Assembly: GCA_030429565.1 (NCBI GenBank)
Contig: JAUIFE010000005.1
Span: 62,001 to 126,000 of the forward strand
Direction: 5' to 3'
DNA length: 64,000 nt
DNA from: Holophagae bacterium
GTDB lineage: Bacteria > Acidobacteriota > Holophagae > Acanthopleuribacterales > Acanthopleuribacteraceae
Below are positions 17,360-26,373 of the stretch, piece after piece (the first letter of the stretch is position 1; each line of letters begins with the position of its first letter). The notes beneath the pieces are model-generated. The model did no database searches and had not been told where the DNA came from. It worked only from the letters and a program-made list of their open reading frames with translations. The translations under genes were made by a program, and so were the position numbers.

Positions 17360-20300
17360 TTATGGTGAAAAGTTGACGGTGCTTGCGTTGCCGATAGCGG
17401 GTTCACGGGCGCCGTTAAAGACGAACACGACGCCGGTTAGGTCGCGGCCGTCGGCGGCTTCGGCAATCACCATTAGATCGCCGTCCACGTTGCCGACCAG
17501 GTCGCTGAGCGTGCGCGCGATGGGTTCCTTGGCGGTGACATCATCGAGGGTGGCGCCGGGCATGACGGCGGCACCGTTTTGGTCGTAGAAGTAGAGGTTG
17601 ATGTCAACCGGCGTGGTGCCGGTATTGATAAACACGGGGGCGGCAATGAAGCCGTTGGTGTTGGGCAGGAATCCGTAGAGCAGGCTCTTGCCTTTGCGTG
17701 TGCCGCTTGTGTTTAAGTCGACGGCAACACCTTGGCTGGGCGATTTGCCGAGGGCGGTGTTGAAGGTGACCCACAAGCCTTGGATTAGGCTGGTGTCGGC
17801 GCTGAGTTCAACGCTGTAGCCGGCGCCGGAGCCAAGCTCGGGGAACAAGCTGCCGGCTTCCTCGCGCAGAAAACCGCCGGCGGCGATGGTGCGCTGCACG
17901 GTTTGGCTGTCGCCGCCTTCACGGCGTGCGGTCAGGCTGACGGCGACGGCACGATCACTGTAGTTGGCGGCGACGACCAAGCTTTCGAAGAGGCCGACAT
18001 TGTTGGAGACCCAGGGGAAAAGCAGGTTGGCGGCGCCACTGTCGCTGCGGTTGACGCGGCTGACGTTGCCCATGGCCGATTCACGTGCTTCGTTAAACAC
18101 GAAATTGACGCCGGTGAGGTTCCCGTTGGTTGCCGAAGCGATCATGTAGGCGTCGGCCGGGATGTCGAGTAAATCGCTTGCCACACGGGCAATTGGCACA
18201 TAGGGTGCGACGTCGTTGATGAGGGTATTGCCGATGAGGGCGCCGCTTTGATCGTAGAAACGCAGCGTGATGTCGGTATTGCCTGCGCCGACGTTGACGA
18301 CCACCGGTGCAGAGATGAAACCGTCGCTAGAGGGCAGGAACCCGAACAGAATTTCGTTGCCGATGGTTTCGTTGTCGGTGAGGTTGTTGAGATCGACGGC
18401 GACGGCTTGCGATGGACTTTGACCGGAACCACCGGTGCTCTGCAGATTGTTGGTGACCCAGCGACCGCGCAGATCGGGGCTGTCGCTTTCGAGTAAGACC
18501 GTGTAACCGGAGCCGAGGGTGGGGAAGAGGTCGGCGGCTGATTCGCGCAGGAAACCGCGTGCCGGCAGGGTGCGCTGGACGACGGCGGTTTCGCCGTTGG
18601 CACGTGTGGCGGTGAGCGTTACGGCGGCGGCTTCGCTAGCGGGATTATTGGCGATGAGCACACTTTCGAACAGGTCGTTGTTGGAGATCCAAGCGTAAAG
18701 CAATTTGCTGTCGCCATTACCGGACCCGCCGTCACCGCCGCCGGTGGCGGCGCGGCTAATGCACCAGTCGCTAATCGAACTGATGTTGCCTTCGCTGACG
18801 GAGACGCTGCCGACATAACTTTCGCCAAACATATCGAGGTAACGGGCAAAGGTGAGGTCGCTGATTTGGCTGAGATCGGCGTCAAAATCCAGTTGTGGCG
18901 CAAAAGCGACGGTGCGCAGGTTGTAGTTGCCGGTGGCGAGGCCGCCGATTTGGAAGCGGCCGCCTTGGGCGAGGCCGACAGCGATCAGGGTTTCGTCTTG
19001 ATAAGCGGCCACTAAGTTGTTCTGAACCGGGCAATCGCAGGCATTGTCGCGAATGGTGCCGCTGATAATGCCGCCGCCGCGTACTTGGATGTGGAGGCCG
19101 GTGACGTTTCCGCCGGCGGTGACTTCGACGACAAAGGCGCCGTTGGGACCCGTGGCGGTGGGGTAGTAACCGGTGCCGAGGTTGGTGCAGCCGGCGAGGC
19201 TGGTGCTGAAGATTTGGCTGCTAATGTCCTCAAACGAATCGGCTTGGGCGAGGCCGGGGTTGACGGCGATGCGGTAGGTGCCGGCGGGTAGGCCGGACAC
19301 GTTGTAGCTGCCGATCACGGCGCTAAAGGTCCCGTTAAAACGCTCTCCGCTGGTGGATTCGATGGCGACCACGGCAACCAGGGTGCCGGCGATGAGGCCG
19401 CCGTCATCGTAAAGCTCGCCGGCGACACTGCCGCCGCTGCCGGGATTGATGTCAATGCCGTCGGCGCTTTGTCCGCCGGCAAGGGTGACGGTCTCGGCGT
19501 TGGCGGCAAAGCCGGCGCCGCCGTAATAAGCCCGCGCGAATCCTGGCAGCGGCAGGCCGCTGAATGAACCACTCGGCAGCACACGCACGACAAAACGACC
19601 GTCGGGTAAACCGCTGACTTCATAGGGCACGGGCACGCCGGGCGCGGCCGACAGGACTTGCCCGGCGACGCTGACGCCGCTATCGGCATCGAGCACTTCG
19701 AGCTCGGCGCTGGTGGAAAACACGCCGCTCGGCAAAGTGACGTTGCCGCGGATGCGGTTGCCTTCGCTGGGCGTGAGTGTGGTGTTGGTGGTGTTGCCGG
19801 CGCTGAGTTGCACGCTCGTTTCGCCAACCAGATCGCGATAGGTTGTTTCGAAGGAGGCACCGACACGGTATTCACCGGGTGGCAAAAGCATGCTGGTGGG
19901 TCCGCTTTCGCTGCCGGCCTGGGTGAAGCTCCGGCCGCTGCGGTCAACGACGGTAATAAAGGGTTGGGTGTCGGCGAGGGTGCCGTTGAGTTGCACTTCC
20001 AGCGTGCCGAGTCGGCTGAGGTCAAAGGTCACATCAAGGTCGTTGCGTGCTTCGCCGGCGCTGATTTGCAAACGCGCGGCATTGGCGGGATCGGTGGCGT
20101 TGGGATAGAAGTAGACGGGATTGACGTCGCCGCTATCGGCCAAATCATAACTCAACCCCAACAGGTAACAGCCAGGTTCTATGCCGGTTAGATTGTAGGA
20201 GCCGTCGTCGCCGAGGGGCGTGCCGCCGCTGCCGCCAAGGCTGATGACCGGGACCAGCGTTACGGGGTCGACCAGTTGCAGGGCGGTGCGCGCCAACTGG

Positions 20301-20671
20301 CCGCCGCTAACGGCGACATTGCCGGCGAGGGAACCGGCGAGTTGGCCGGTAATATTGAGGGTGGTCGCGCCGTTGACGGTGACGAGCTGGGCGTCGGCGA
20401 GGTCGCGTGCGTTTTGGTTGCCGGCGAAGCGGGTGAGCACTTGTTCGCCGGCGTAAAGGATGTAGTAGGTGCCGTCGGGGAGGTCGGCGATGGCGTAGGC
20501 GCCGGATGAGGTGGAGAGATCAAACCCTGCTGCGCAAATGGTGGTGCTGTCGTAGGCAACAATGTTCACAGACCCGAGCGGGCTGCCGTTGCGATCGGAA
20601 ACGGTGCCGGACAAGCTGCCCGCGAGAAGTGGAAACGGAAAAAAAAGCAAACAGAAGGACCAACGAAGCAT
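17360..20671 (-). CDS. large secreted carboxypeptidase-regulatory-like repeat protein with duplicated C-terminal domain
   Basis: 1103 residues. The ATG at 20671 has AGGAG seven bases upstream, and residues 1-18 are a signal peptide (MLRWSFCLLFFPFPLLAG). The first 640 residues are a string of carboxypeptidase-regulatory-like or SpaA-like beta-sandwich modules (GTVSDRNGSPLGSVNIVAYD, AIADLPDGTYYI, VSGLPDGRFVVRVL). A Cys-containing loop (DNACDCPVQ) lies near residue 545. The last 450 residues are two tandem copies of one domain: each opens with W(I/V)SNN..LFES, passes through GFLRE and SPSQ(A/G)VAVDLN, and closes with GVNFVFN/GVVFVFN. This C-terminal domain resembles those in Acidobacteriota secreted proteins of unknown role. 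It is probably a surface adhesin or scaffold. It stands alone on this strand. Confidence 0.75.
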   Translation of the reverse strand: MLRWSFCLLFFPFPLLAGSLSGTVSDRNGSPLGSVNIVAYDSTTICAAGFDLSTSSGAYAIADLPDGTYYILYAGEQVLTRFAGNQNARDLADAQLVTVNGATTLNITGQLAGSLAGNVAVSGGQLARTALQLVDPVTLVPVISLGGSGGTPLGDDGSYNLTGIEPGCYLLGLSYDLADSGDVNPVYFYPNATDPANAARLQISAGEARNDLDVTFDLSRLGTLEVQLNGTLADTQPFITVVDRSGRSFTQAGSESGPTSMLLPPGEYRVGASFETTYRDLVGETSVQLSAGNTTNTTLTPSEGNRIRGNVTLPSGVFSTSAELEVLDADSGVSVAGQVLSAAPGVPVPYEVSGLPDGRFVVRVLPSGSFSGLPLPGFARAYYGGAGFAANAETVTLAGGQSADGIDINPGSGGSVAGELYDDGGLIAGTLVAVVAIESTSGERFNGTFSAVIGSYNVSGLPAGTYRIAVNPGLAQADSFEDISSQIFSTSLAGCTNLGTGYYPTATGPNGAFVVEVTAGGNVTGLHIQVRGGGIISGTIRDNACDCPVQNNLVAAYQDETLIAVGLAQGGRFQIGGLATGNYNLRTVAFAPQLDFDADLSQISDLTFARYLDMFGESYVGSVSVSEGNISSISDWCISRAATGGGDGGSGNGDSKLLYAWISNNDLFESVLIANNPASEAAAVTLTATRANGETAVVQRTLPARGFLRESAADLFPTLGSGYTVLLESDSPDLRGRWVTNNLQSTGGSGQSPSQAVAVDLNNLTDNETIGNEILFGFLPSSDGFISAPVVVNVGAGNTDITLRFYDQSGALIGNTLINDVAPYVPIARVASDLLDIPADAYMIASATNGNLTGVNFVFNEARESAMGNVSRVNRSDSGAANLLFPWVSNNVGLFESLVVAANYSDRAVAVSLTARREGGDSQTVQRTIAAGGFLREEAGSLFPELGSGAGYSVELSADTSLIQGLWVTFNTALGKSPSQGVAVDLNTSGTRKGKSLLYGFLPNTNGFIAAPVFINTGTTPVDINLYFYDQNGAAVMPGATLDDVTAKEPIARTLSDLVGNVDGDLMVIAEAADGRDLTGVVFVFNGAREPAIGNASTVNFSP

Positions 20672-21165
20672 GAATGACTCCTAACAAGTCGGTGGTTTGG
20701 ATGAAAAGAGAAGGCGAAGCGAGGCTTGCGGTATGGGTGAATTTAAGGTGATGTTGGGTAAAGAAAATGCGAGAAAAAAGGAGCGACGTTCGGGATTCTC
20801 CCACTTCTCACTATTCGTGCGAAAGGGGGGTGCTTCTTTAGTTTTATGAAGCCTTGTATGGCTGAAATTTACTCAGTGTCGGTTTTTTCGGAAAAAGTTG
20901 CGCCGCTAGGCGGTGACGGGTTACGGAATCAGTGCTATAAATGGCCCCTATCAGGTTCGGGTCGATTCGTGTCGCTCGGTTCCGACGCCGCAGGGATGCG
21001 CCCAAACGTGGGATGACGGCGCCCGACTTGATGGGGTTCCTTGGGATGTGCAGTTGAGAAGAAACCCGTCCTGCGCTGTTGAAAACCATGGCGGCGGCGC
21101 CGGTGCGGTTGTTTTCTGTTAACTGTTCGATTGTGTGTCCTCTTGATCCATCGTTCAGGTTTCAA
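20672..21165. other. intergenic region upstream of the 1103-residue gene
   Basis: About 490 bases between divergent transcription units, before the repeat copies start. ORFs of about 80 codons occur on both strands, but they lack ribosome-binding sites and family resemblance. I see nothing further here. Confidence 0.4.
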
Positions 21166-21244
21166 CCTAAGGTGTGCGGTTTGGGTGGATGCAATCGCCC
21201 AAGATCAGGGTGCTCAGGCGCCGCTGTGAATCGCTCAGTTTAGG
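21166..21244 (+). repeat. short, internally deleted MITE-like element, copy D1
   Basis: 79 bases running from CCTAAGGTGTGCGGTTTGGG to GAATCGCTCAGTTTAGG. The left part keeps GGGTGGATGCAATCGCCCAAGAT from the family's left end, and the right part keeps the right inverted end; the middle is lost. The flanks TTCAA (21161-21165) and TTCTA (21245-21249) match at four of five positions. Confidence 0.6.
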
Positions 21245-21284
21245 TTCTACGGCCGACGGCCGTGACCCGCCATCAACATTAATA

Positions 21285-21438
21285 CCTAACCGGCGCGATC
21301 GACGACGGCGCGTCAGCACAAGCTGTTGCGTGGTAGCGTTCCGAAGAACCGCGACGTATTTTTTGTACGCCCTGCTTTTTCCAACACGTTTCGCACCGAC
21401 CTTTTGTGCGACGGCGCCCCCAAATCGCACCCTTTAGG
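21285..21438 (-). repeat. degenerate MITE-like element, copy D2 (inverted relative to D1)
   Basis: 154 bases from CCTAACCGGCGCGATCG to CAAATCGCACCCTTTAGG. It retains the family core GCTTTTTCCAACACGTTTCG followed by CACCGACCTTTTGTGCG. The flanks TAATA (21280-21284) and TCATA (21439-21443) match at four of five positions. With D1 it makes a 270-base inverted arrangement just upstream of the pyrophosphatase gene. Confidence 0.65.
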
Positions 21439-21472
21439 TCATATTTTCAATCGTTTTTAAGGAAAGAAGATC

Positions 21473-22213
21473 ATGATACCGACCGATCCTATTTGGGATA
21501 TGATGGGCCAATTATTTCAGCAGCATCCTTGGCACGGGGTTACCATCGGCCCCGAGGCGCCGGAACTCATCACCTGTTATGTGGAAATGGTTTCCAACGA
21601 CACCATCAAGTACGAGCTGGACAAGGTGACCGGTCACTTGAAAGTGGACCGCCCGCAGAAGTACTCCAACATTTGTCCCACCCTGTACGGTTTGGTTCCA
21701 CAAACCTACTGCGCCGAGAAGGTTGCCGACCGCTGCAACGATGCATTGGGCCGCACGGATATTGTCGGTGATCACGACCCGCTGGACATCTGTATTTTGA
21801 CGGAAAAGAATATCAATCACGGTAACTTCTTCTTGCAGGCCATCCCCATCGGCGGCTTGCGCATGCTCGACGGCAACGAAGCCGACGAAAAAATCGTGGC
21901 CGTCATGAAAGACGACCGCTTGTACGGTCACATGCGCGACATCGACGATCTGCCCAAACCGCTGTTGGACCGCTTGCGCCACTACTTCTTAACTTACAAA
22001 GAAGCGCCGGACTACCTGACCGACAAAAGCAATACGCGCATCGTCGAAATCCCCGAGATTTACAGCCGCGATGAAGCCTACGAAGTCATCAAACGCAGTC
22101 AAGAAGACTACGTCGAATACTTCAGCCACATTAAAGGCATGTTGACCAAGATGTTGCGCGGCCCGTGGTTCGATCTACCGAGCCGCGACCGGTCCGAAAA
22201 AGAGTCCGTTTAG
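21473..22213 (+). CDS. ppa: inorganic pyrophosphatase (family I, soluble)
   Basis: 246 residues, longer than the usual 165-180 of bacterial family I enzymes. It hydrolyses diphosphate to two phosphates in the cytoplasm and so drives biosynthetic reactions. It shows IKYELDKVTGHLKVDRP at 45-61 and the metal-binding signature GDHDPLDICIL at 99-109 (Asp100, Asp102, Asp105). Conserved KDDRLY and a downstream DLP..LLDRLRHYFLTYK helix are also present. The C-terminal extension after about residue 190 (SRDEAYEVIKRSQEDYVEYF) is helical. The longer length and the CPTLYGLVPQTYC segment recall enlarged versions seen in some other phyla. The ATG has AAGGAAAG upstream. A strong terminator follows, so it is monocistronic. 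Confidence 0.93.
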   Translation: MIPTDPIWDMMGQLFQQHPWHGVTIGPEAPELITCYVEMVSNDTIKYELDKVTGHLKVDRPQKYSNICPTLYGLVPQTYCAEKVADRCNDALGRTDIVGDHDPLDICILTEKNINHGNFFLQAIPIGGLRMLDGNEADEKIVAVMKDDRLYGHMRDIDDLPKPLLDRLRHYFLTYKEAPDYLTDKSNTRIVEIPEIYSRDEAYEVIKRSQEDYVEYFSHIKGMLTKMLRGPWFDLPSRDRSEKESV

Positions 22214-22235
22214 GACGCCGTCGCCACCATTTTTT

Positions 22236-22272
22236 ACGGCCGCCGACCACGGGTCAGGCGGCCGTTTTATTT
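22236..22272 (+). terminator. rho-independent terminator after ppa
   Basis: ACGGCCGCC (22236-22244) pairs perfectly with GGCGGCCGT (22257-22265) around a 12-base loop, followed by TTTTATTT. Confidence 0.85.
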
Positions 22273-22286
22273 GGTGCGCCGCGCCG

Positions 22287-22315
22287 TTGACTTTTGCGAC
22301 CGACCTCTAAAGAAT
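22287..22315 (+). promoter_or_regulatory. putative sigma-70 type promoter for the O-methyltransferase gene
   Basis: TTGACT (22287-22292) and AAGAAT (22310-22315) are 17 bases apart, 64 bases before the TTG start. The -10 resembles the TAGAAT boxes seen before the GNAT, SET and RND genes. Confidence 0.4.
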
Positions 22316-22378
22316 AGAGACTCTGTCTCAATAATTGGCCGCCACCCTGCGCGGTGTGGCCGTTCTTAGGGGGAATAT

Positions 22379-23023
22379 TTGTTATCACTGGTTAGTCCCG
22401 AAGTCGAGCAGTACGCGCGCGACAACACCACGCCGCTGCCCGAGCTGTTACAAGAATTATCGAAAGAGACCTATGCCAAAACGGCCTTACCGCAAATGCA
22501 ATCCGGCCCCTTGGCGGGCCAGTTCCTAAAAACCATGGCGCGTGTGATCAACGCCGCCCACATTTTGGAAGTGGGTACCTTCACTGGTTTTAGCGCCTTG
22601 ATGATGGCGATGGGCATGGCTGAAGACGGCCGCATCACCACCTTGGAATACGATGCCGACAATGCCGCCATCGCACGTTCGTTTTTCGATCGCAGCCCGT
22701 TTAAAGATCGCATTGAGATCATGGTGGGGGCCGCCGCCGACAGTCTCAAAACGCTGACCGGTCCTTATGATCTGGCCTTTATCGATGCGGATAAAACCAA
22801 CTATATCCACTACTTTGACACCATCTTGCCGATGATGCGTTCCGGTGGTTTGATCATGATTGACAACGTTTTGTGGAGCGGGCGCGTGTTGCACGCCGAG
22901 GCCGAGCAAGACGAAAGCACGCGTGCGATTGCGGCTTTTAACGCGCACTTGCGTGGTTTGGCCGAGCTCGACAAGGTCATGGTCACCCTGCGTGACGGCA
23001 TTACCTTGGTCGTGGCGCCCTAA
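22379..23023 (+). CDS. class I SAM-dependent O-methyltransferase (catechol/caffeoyl-CoA type)
   Basis: 214 residues, normal for the Methyltransf_3 family. It transfers methyl from S-adenosylmethionine to a catechol-like hydroxyl on a metal ion in the cytoplasm; the substrate cannot be told from sequence. The SAM-binding loop is LEVGTFTGFS at 63-72, and the acidic end of strand 2 is LEYDADN. Metal and active-site residues lie in FIDADKTNY at 134-142 and MIDNVLWSG at 160-168. The start is TTG at 22379, with AGGGGG six bases upstream; no better ATG is in frame. It is flanked by its own promoter-like sequence and by a hairpin shared with the convergent gene, so it is probably monocistronic. Confidence 0.9.
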   Translation: MLSLVSPEVEQYARDNTTPLPELLQELSKETYAKTALPQMQSGPLAGQFLKTMARVINAAHILEVGTFTGFSALMMAMGMAEDGRITTLEYDADNAAIARSFFDRSPFKDRIEIMVGAAADSLKTLTGPYDLAFIDADKTNYIHYFDTILPMMRSGGLIMIDNVLWSGRVLHAEAEQDESTRAIAAFNAHLRGLAELDKVMVTLRDGITLVVAP

Positions 23024-23040
23024 GGTTGCGCCATCGGTAT

Positions 23041-23070
23041 GCCGCCACCCCATGAACACCGGGTGGCGGC
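23041..23070. terminator. strong hairpin between convergent genes
   Basis: GCCGCCACCC (23041-23050) and GGGTGGCGGC (23061-23070) pair perfectly. A short TTTT run lies 13 bases further on the plus strand. It is likely to serve both the O-methyltransferase gene and the convergent large gene. Confidence 0.6.
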
Positions 23071-23085
23071 GTGCCAAATCGTGTT

Positions 23086-26000
23086 TTAAGGCGCGATCGC
23101 GATGATTTCGATTTCCAGCAACATGGTTTGCCCCGCTTGCAGGTTGAGGCTGCGAACGCGCGGTTCGGCGCGCATGGGTTCGCCCTGACTTTCGATGACC
23201 TCGACTTGAATGGCGCCCGAGTTAAAGCCGCCGAGGTAAATGGCCCGGTCGCCGACGGTGGCCCGTTTCTCGGCCAAAATACGGCCGCCTGCATCACTGA
23301 CAATCACGCTCAAACCCTTGGTGCGCAGATGAGGCCGTGCCGTTACCAGCTTTAGGAAGAGATGGGCGTAATCAACCGGCTCAACTTCGCCTAAATCGAT
23401 GGCTTCGTCCTCGCTAATGATGGCGAACGGTTCGGTGAGTGGGTAAAGCTGCTCCTTGTTGTTGGGAGGGCAGTCGCCGTAGACACTGTACTCACCCTTG
23501 GGCAGGTTGTTGGCAAAAAAGCGGCCGTCGGCTTCCAGCGAAGCGGTGACGTTGATTTGATTGCCGGCTTCGGCACGTCCGATAATCATGACTTGCGAGA
23601 CCGGGCAGCCGGCAATGCGGCCGGTGACCGAACCCATTGAGCGAAACGAGAATTGGCGCTCCAGGCCCTCGGCGGGAATGTCGAGGTATTCGCGTTGTGC
23701 CGAGTAATCCATCGCTTGAACGCGCATTCTTCCCGGCGCAAACAAGCTATAGGAACCCGTTTTAAGGTTTTCAATGGAAAAGCGGCCGGCGCTGTTGGTG
23801 GTAGTTTCGACCGGGGAAAGCCGCGGGAAACTGAGCAGGATGACGGGTAAATTGCGATAGGGTTCGCCGTCCATCAGCACCTCGCCGCGTAGGAAGGCGC
23901 TTTGGTTGTCTTGAAAAACTACCTTGGCGGGGTTTTTGTGCGTGACATGAGCCGGTTGCTGGATCATCGGTGGTCCGCCCGCTTGGCGGTCAAGCGTGAG
24001 GCGCACTTCGTAGCTGTCACCCATTAAGTTGGTGAACGTGTGCTGGAAAAGACCCTCGCCGACGGGCACCGCGATTTGGTCCAACACCGCCCCTTGCTGC
24101 AAAACCTGCAAGTCCACCGCGTTGGGGAAATCCTCGCGCTGCACCGTCACCTCAATCGTGCTGAGCGGCGTGATTTGCAAGCTCAAACGGCTCCAGCTCT
24201 CGGTGTTGAACTCGCTCATGTTGCGGTGGTAGCGCACCTTGCCGTCGAAGAAGACCGCAATCGCCAAGTTCTGATTGCTGAAGACATTGTCAAAGCGAAA
24301 GGCGCCGGCGCCGGTGGTTTGCGTTGCGCGGAAGCCGCTACCGGTGGCCGCGCCGGGTTGCGGCCAGAAGGCGGGCGCGGCCGGCGTGCCCTCACTTTCG
24401 GCCAACATCACCCAGGCTTTGTTGAGTGGATTACCTTGTTCGTTGAGGACTTTCCCCGCGATAATCGGCCGCTCCCGTTTCATGCGGAAGAGGTGTTCGT
24501 AATGAACTAAAGCGCCGTCTTGCTCCAAGGTTTGCGTGAAATCGTTTTGGTCGGCTTCGGCCTTGGCGAAACCTTCGGCGATGATTTCCACCTTGAAACG
24601 ATCCGTGTGGGGCACGCCCTTGACGGTAAACAGACCGGCGTCGTCACTGATGCGCAAACCGTTTTGGTAAGGCTCCCAACCGTGATCTTGTTGGTTGGAC
24701 CAATCGCCGCGGTAGGTTTGCGTGCCGACCGGCAGGACGCGCAGCTCGAAGTTGGTGATGGGTTCGTTGTTGGCGGCGTCGACGACTTGGCCGTCGAGTA
24801 AAAACGCGGTGGTGAGGGGCAACAGCAGGTCGACCTGATCACCGTCGAAGGGGCCGAGCGGTTGGGAGCGCAAGCCGCCTTGTTCGGCTTTAATCCGGTA
24901 GCTGGGCGGCAAACCATCGAGTTCGAAGGCGCCGTTGAGGCCGCTGCGGGCGACCTCGAGCCAGTTGCCGTCACCGAGAATTTCGTCATGGCTCTGCACC
25001 AAAATCGGCACGCCGGCCATGCCCGCGCCATCGTCCTCGCGCACCACTTGGCCGGAGGCCGTGTTGCCAGGCCCCAACACAATGCGCACGCTTTGGTGTT
25101 CTTCGGTGAGCAGCAAGGCCACGTTTTTTTGCACGTTATCGGCATAACCGGGCGCCGAGGCCTTGATCCGAGTACTCAAGCTGTTGTGTTCGAATTGCAG
25201 TTCAAATTGGCCGTTGCGGTTGCTGCGCGTGGCGTAGGTTGCGCCGGAGCCCAAGAAAAATTCGATGAGCGCATCGTTGATCGGGGTGCCGGCGTCGTCG
25301 AGGACAACGCCGTTGACGACGGCGTACTTTAAGGGGTAATTGTTTTCGGGCAAACGGAAGTTAAATTCGGCTTCGTTTTTCCGGTTGGGAATCGTGTAAA
25401 TGCCTGGCCGGGCAGTGAGTTGTTCGCCGACTAAAAGCTCGACCTCGAAGGGTTCGCCGACGCGCAGGTTTTCAATGCGGTACGCGCCCTGTTCATCGCT
25501 GAGCGCTTCAAACTTGTGGCGTTGTTGCCAAAAACGAACGGTCACCTCGGCCCGGCCGACCCCGTTGGGATCGTAAACCGTTCCAAATGCGGCCGCACCC
25601 CGCGCCAAGCGCAGGGTGACACGGTTGGGACGATCGCGTCGCAGTTGGATTTGCTGCTGACCGAGCGCGTATCCCGGCGCTTCCGCTTGCACGGTGGCGA
25701 TGCCCTCCGGGAGGTTAAAAACCGCACCGCCTTGCTCATCGGCCGGCAATTCAAGCACCGTATGTTGGGCGGCGCGAAACAGGGCGTTGGTGATGGGGCG
25801 ACTGCTGACGGCGTCGACGGCCTGAACTTCCAGGCGGGCGCGATCTTTGAGGACCAGGGTCACCGGGCCCAAACGCTGGGTATCCCGTTCTACCACCAGC
25901 GGATAACCGCGACCGTCGTTGTCCAGTGAACTCCCCTCGGCTGCGCCCGCGGCCAACCAGTATTCGCCGTGCAACACGGCGCGAATGCTGAAGGTCCCCT

Positions 26001-26361
26001 GTTGGTCGCTAACGACGGTTTGCAGGGTGGTTTTTTGATTCTCGCCCAGCAATAACACCGGGATGCCGGCTTTGGGTTGTCGCGCGCGTTCGTCGACCAC
26101 ACTTCCGAAAATCTCGACGTTGGGATCGTCCAAGCCCGAGTGGCGTTTACCGGCCGCCGCCTTGGCCGCGGCGTCGCGCTTGCCGTTACTCGGGTCGGCG
26201 GCATTGCTGTCGGCCGTCGCCGTCCGTGCGGCACGGCGTTCGGCGTCGCTTTGGGCGGCATCGCCGTAGCGTTGCCAGAAAAGAAAGCCGGCGAGGCCGA
26301 GCAACACACAAAAGGCTACAATGAAAAGCGGAGAGGGGTTGCCACGAGAGCTGGGAGACAA
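23086..26361 (-). CDS. membrane-anchored protein built of carboxypeptidase-regulatory-like repeats
   Basis: 1091 residues, starting at TTG with GGAGG five bases upstream. One hydrophobic segment (residues 12-29, PLFIVAFCVLLGLAGFLF) is an uncleaved signal anchor, followed by a charged Ala-rich linker to about residue 75. The rest is a series of about nine beta-sandwich modules of the carboxypeptidase-regulatory-like type. Each shows G.V.D..G.P...A.V and G.F....L..G.Y patterns, for example FGSVVDERARQPKAGIPVLL, GVVLDDAGTPINDALIEFFL and GKVLNEQGNPLNKAWVMLAE. It should project into the periplasm. Only 12 bases separate it from the end of the upstream HTTM-DCC gene, so the two form an operon. No catalytic residues were seen; a structural or polymer-binding role is a guess. 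Confidence 0.8.
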   Translation of the reverse strand: MSPSSRGNPSPLFIVAFCVLLGLAGFLFWQRYGDAAQSDAERRAARTATADSNAADPSNGKRDAAAKAAAGKRHSGLDDPNVEIFGSVVDERARQPKAGIPVLLLGENQKTTLQTVVSDQQGTFSIRAVLHGEYWLAAGAAEGSSLDNDGRGYPLVVERDTQRLGPVTLVLKDRARLEVQAVDAVSSRPITNALFRAAQHTVLELPADEQGGAVFNLPEGIATVQAEAPGYALGQQQIQLRRDRPNRVTLRLARGAAAFGTVYDPNGVGRAEVTVRFWQQRHKFEALSDEQGAYRIENLRVGEPFEVELLVGEQLTARPGIYTIPNRKNEAEFNFRLPENNYPLKYAVVNGVVLDDAGTPINDALIEFFLGSGATYATRSNRNGQFELQFEHNSLSTRIKASAPGYADNVQKNVALLLTEEHQSVRIVLGPGNTASGQVVREDDGAGMAGVPILVQSHDEILGDGNWLEVARSGLNGAFELDGLPPSYRIKAEQGGLRSQPLGPFDGDQVDLLLPLTTAFLLDGQVVDAANNEPITNFELRVLPVGTQTYRGDWSNQQDHGWEPYQNGLRISDDAGLFTVKGVPHTDRFKVEIIAEGFAKAEADQNDFTQTLEQDGALVHYEHLFRMKRERPIIAGKVLNEQGNPLNKAWVMLAESEGTPAAPAFWPQPGAATGSGFRATQTTGAGAFRFDNVFSNQNLAIAVFFDGKVRYHRNMSEFNTESWSRLSLQITPLSTIEVTVQREDFPNAVDLQVLQQGAVLDQIAVPVGEGLFQHTFTNLMGDSYEVRLTLDRQAGGPPMIQQPAHVTHKNPAKVVFQDNQSAFLRGEVLMDGEPYRNLPVILLSFPRLSPVETTTNSAGRFSIENLKTGSYSLFAPGRMRVQAMDYSAQREYLDIPAEGLERQFSFRSMGSVTGRIAGCPVSQVMIIGRAEAGNQINVTASLEADGRFFANNLPKGEYSVYGDCPPNNKEQLYPLTEPFAIISEDEAIDLGEVEPVDYAHLFLKLVTARPHLRTKGLSVIVSDAGGRILAEKRATVGDRAIYLGGFNSGAIQVEVIESQGEPMRAEPRVRSLNLQAGQTMLLEIEIIAIAP

Positions 26362-26373
26362 ATCGACCTCCGG

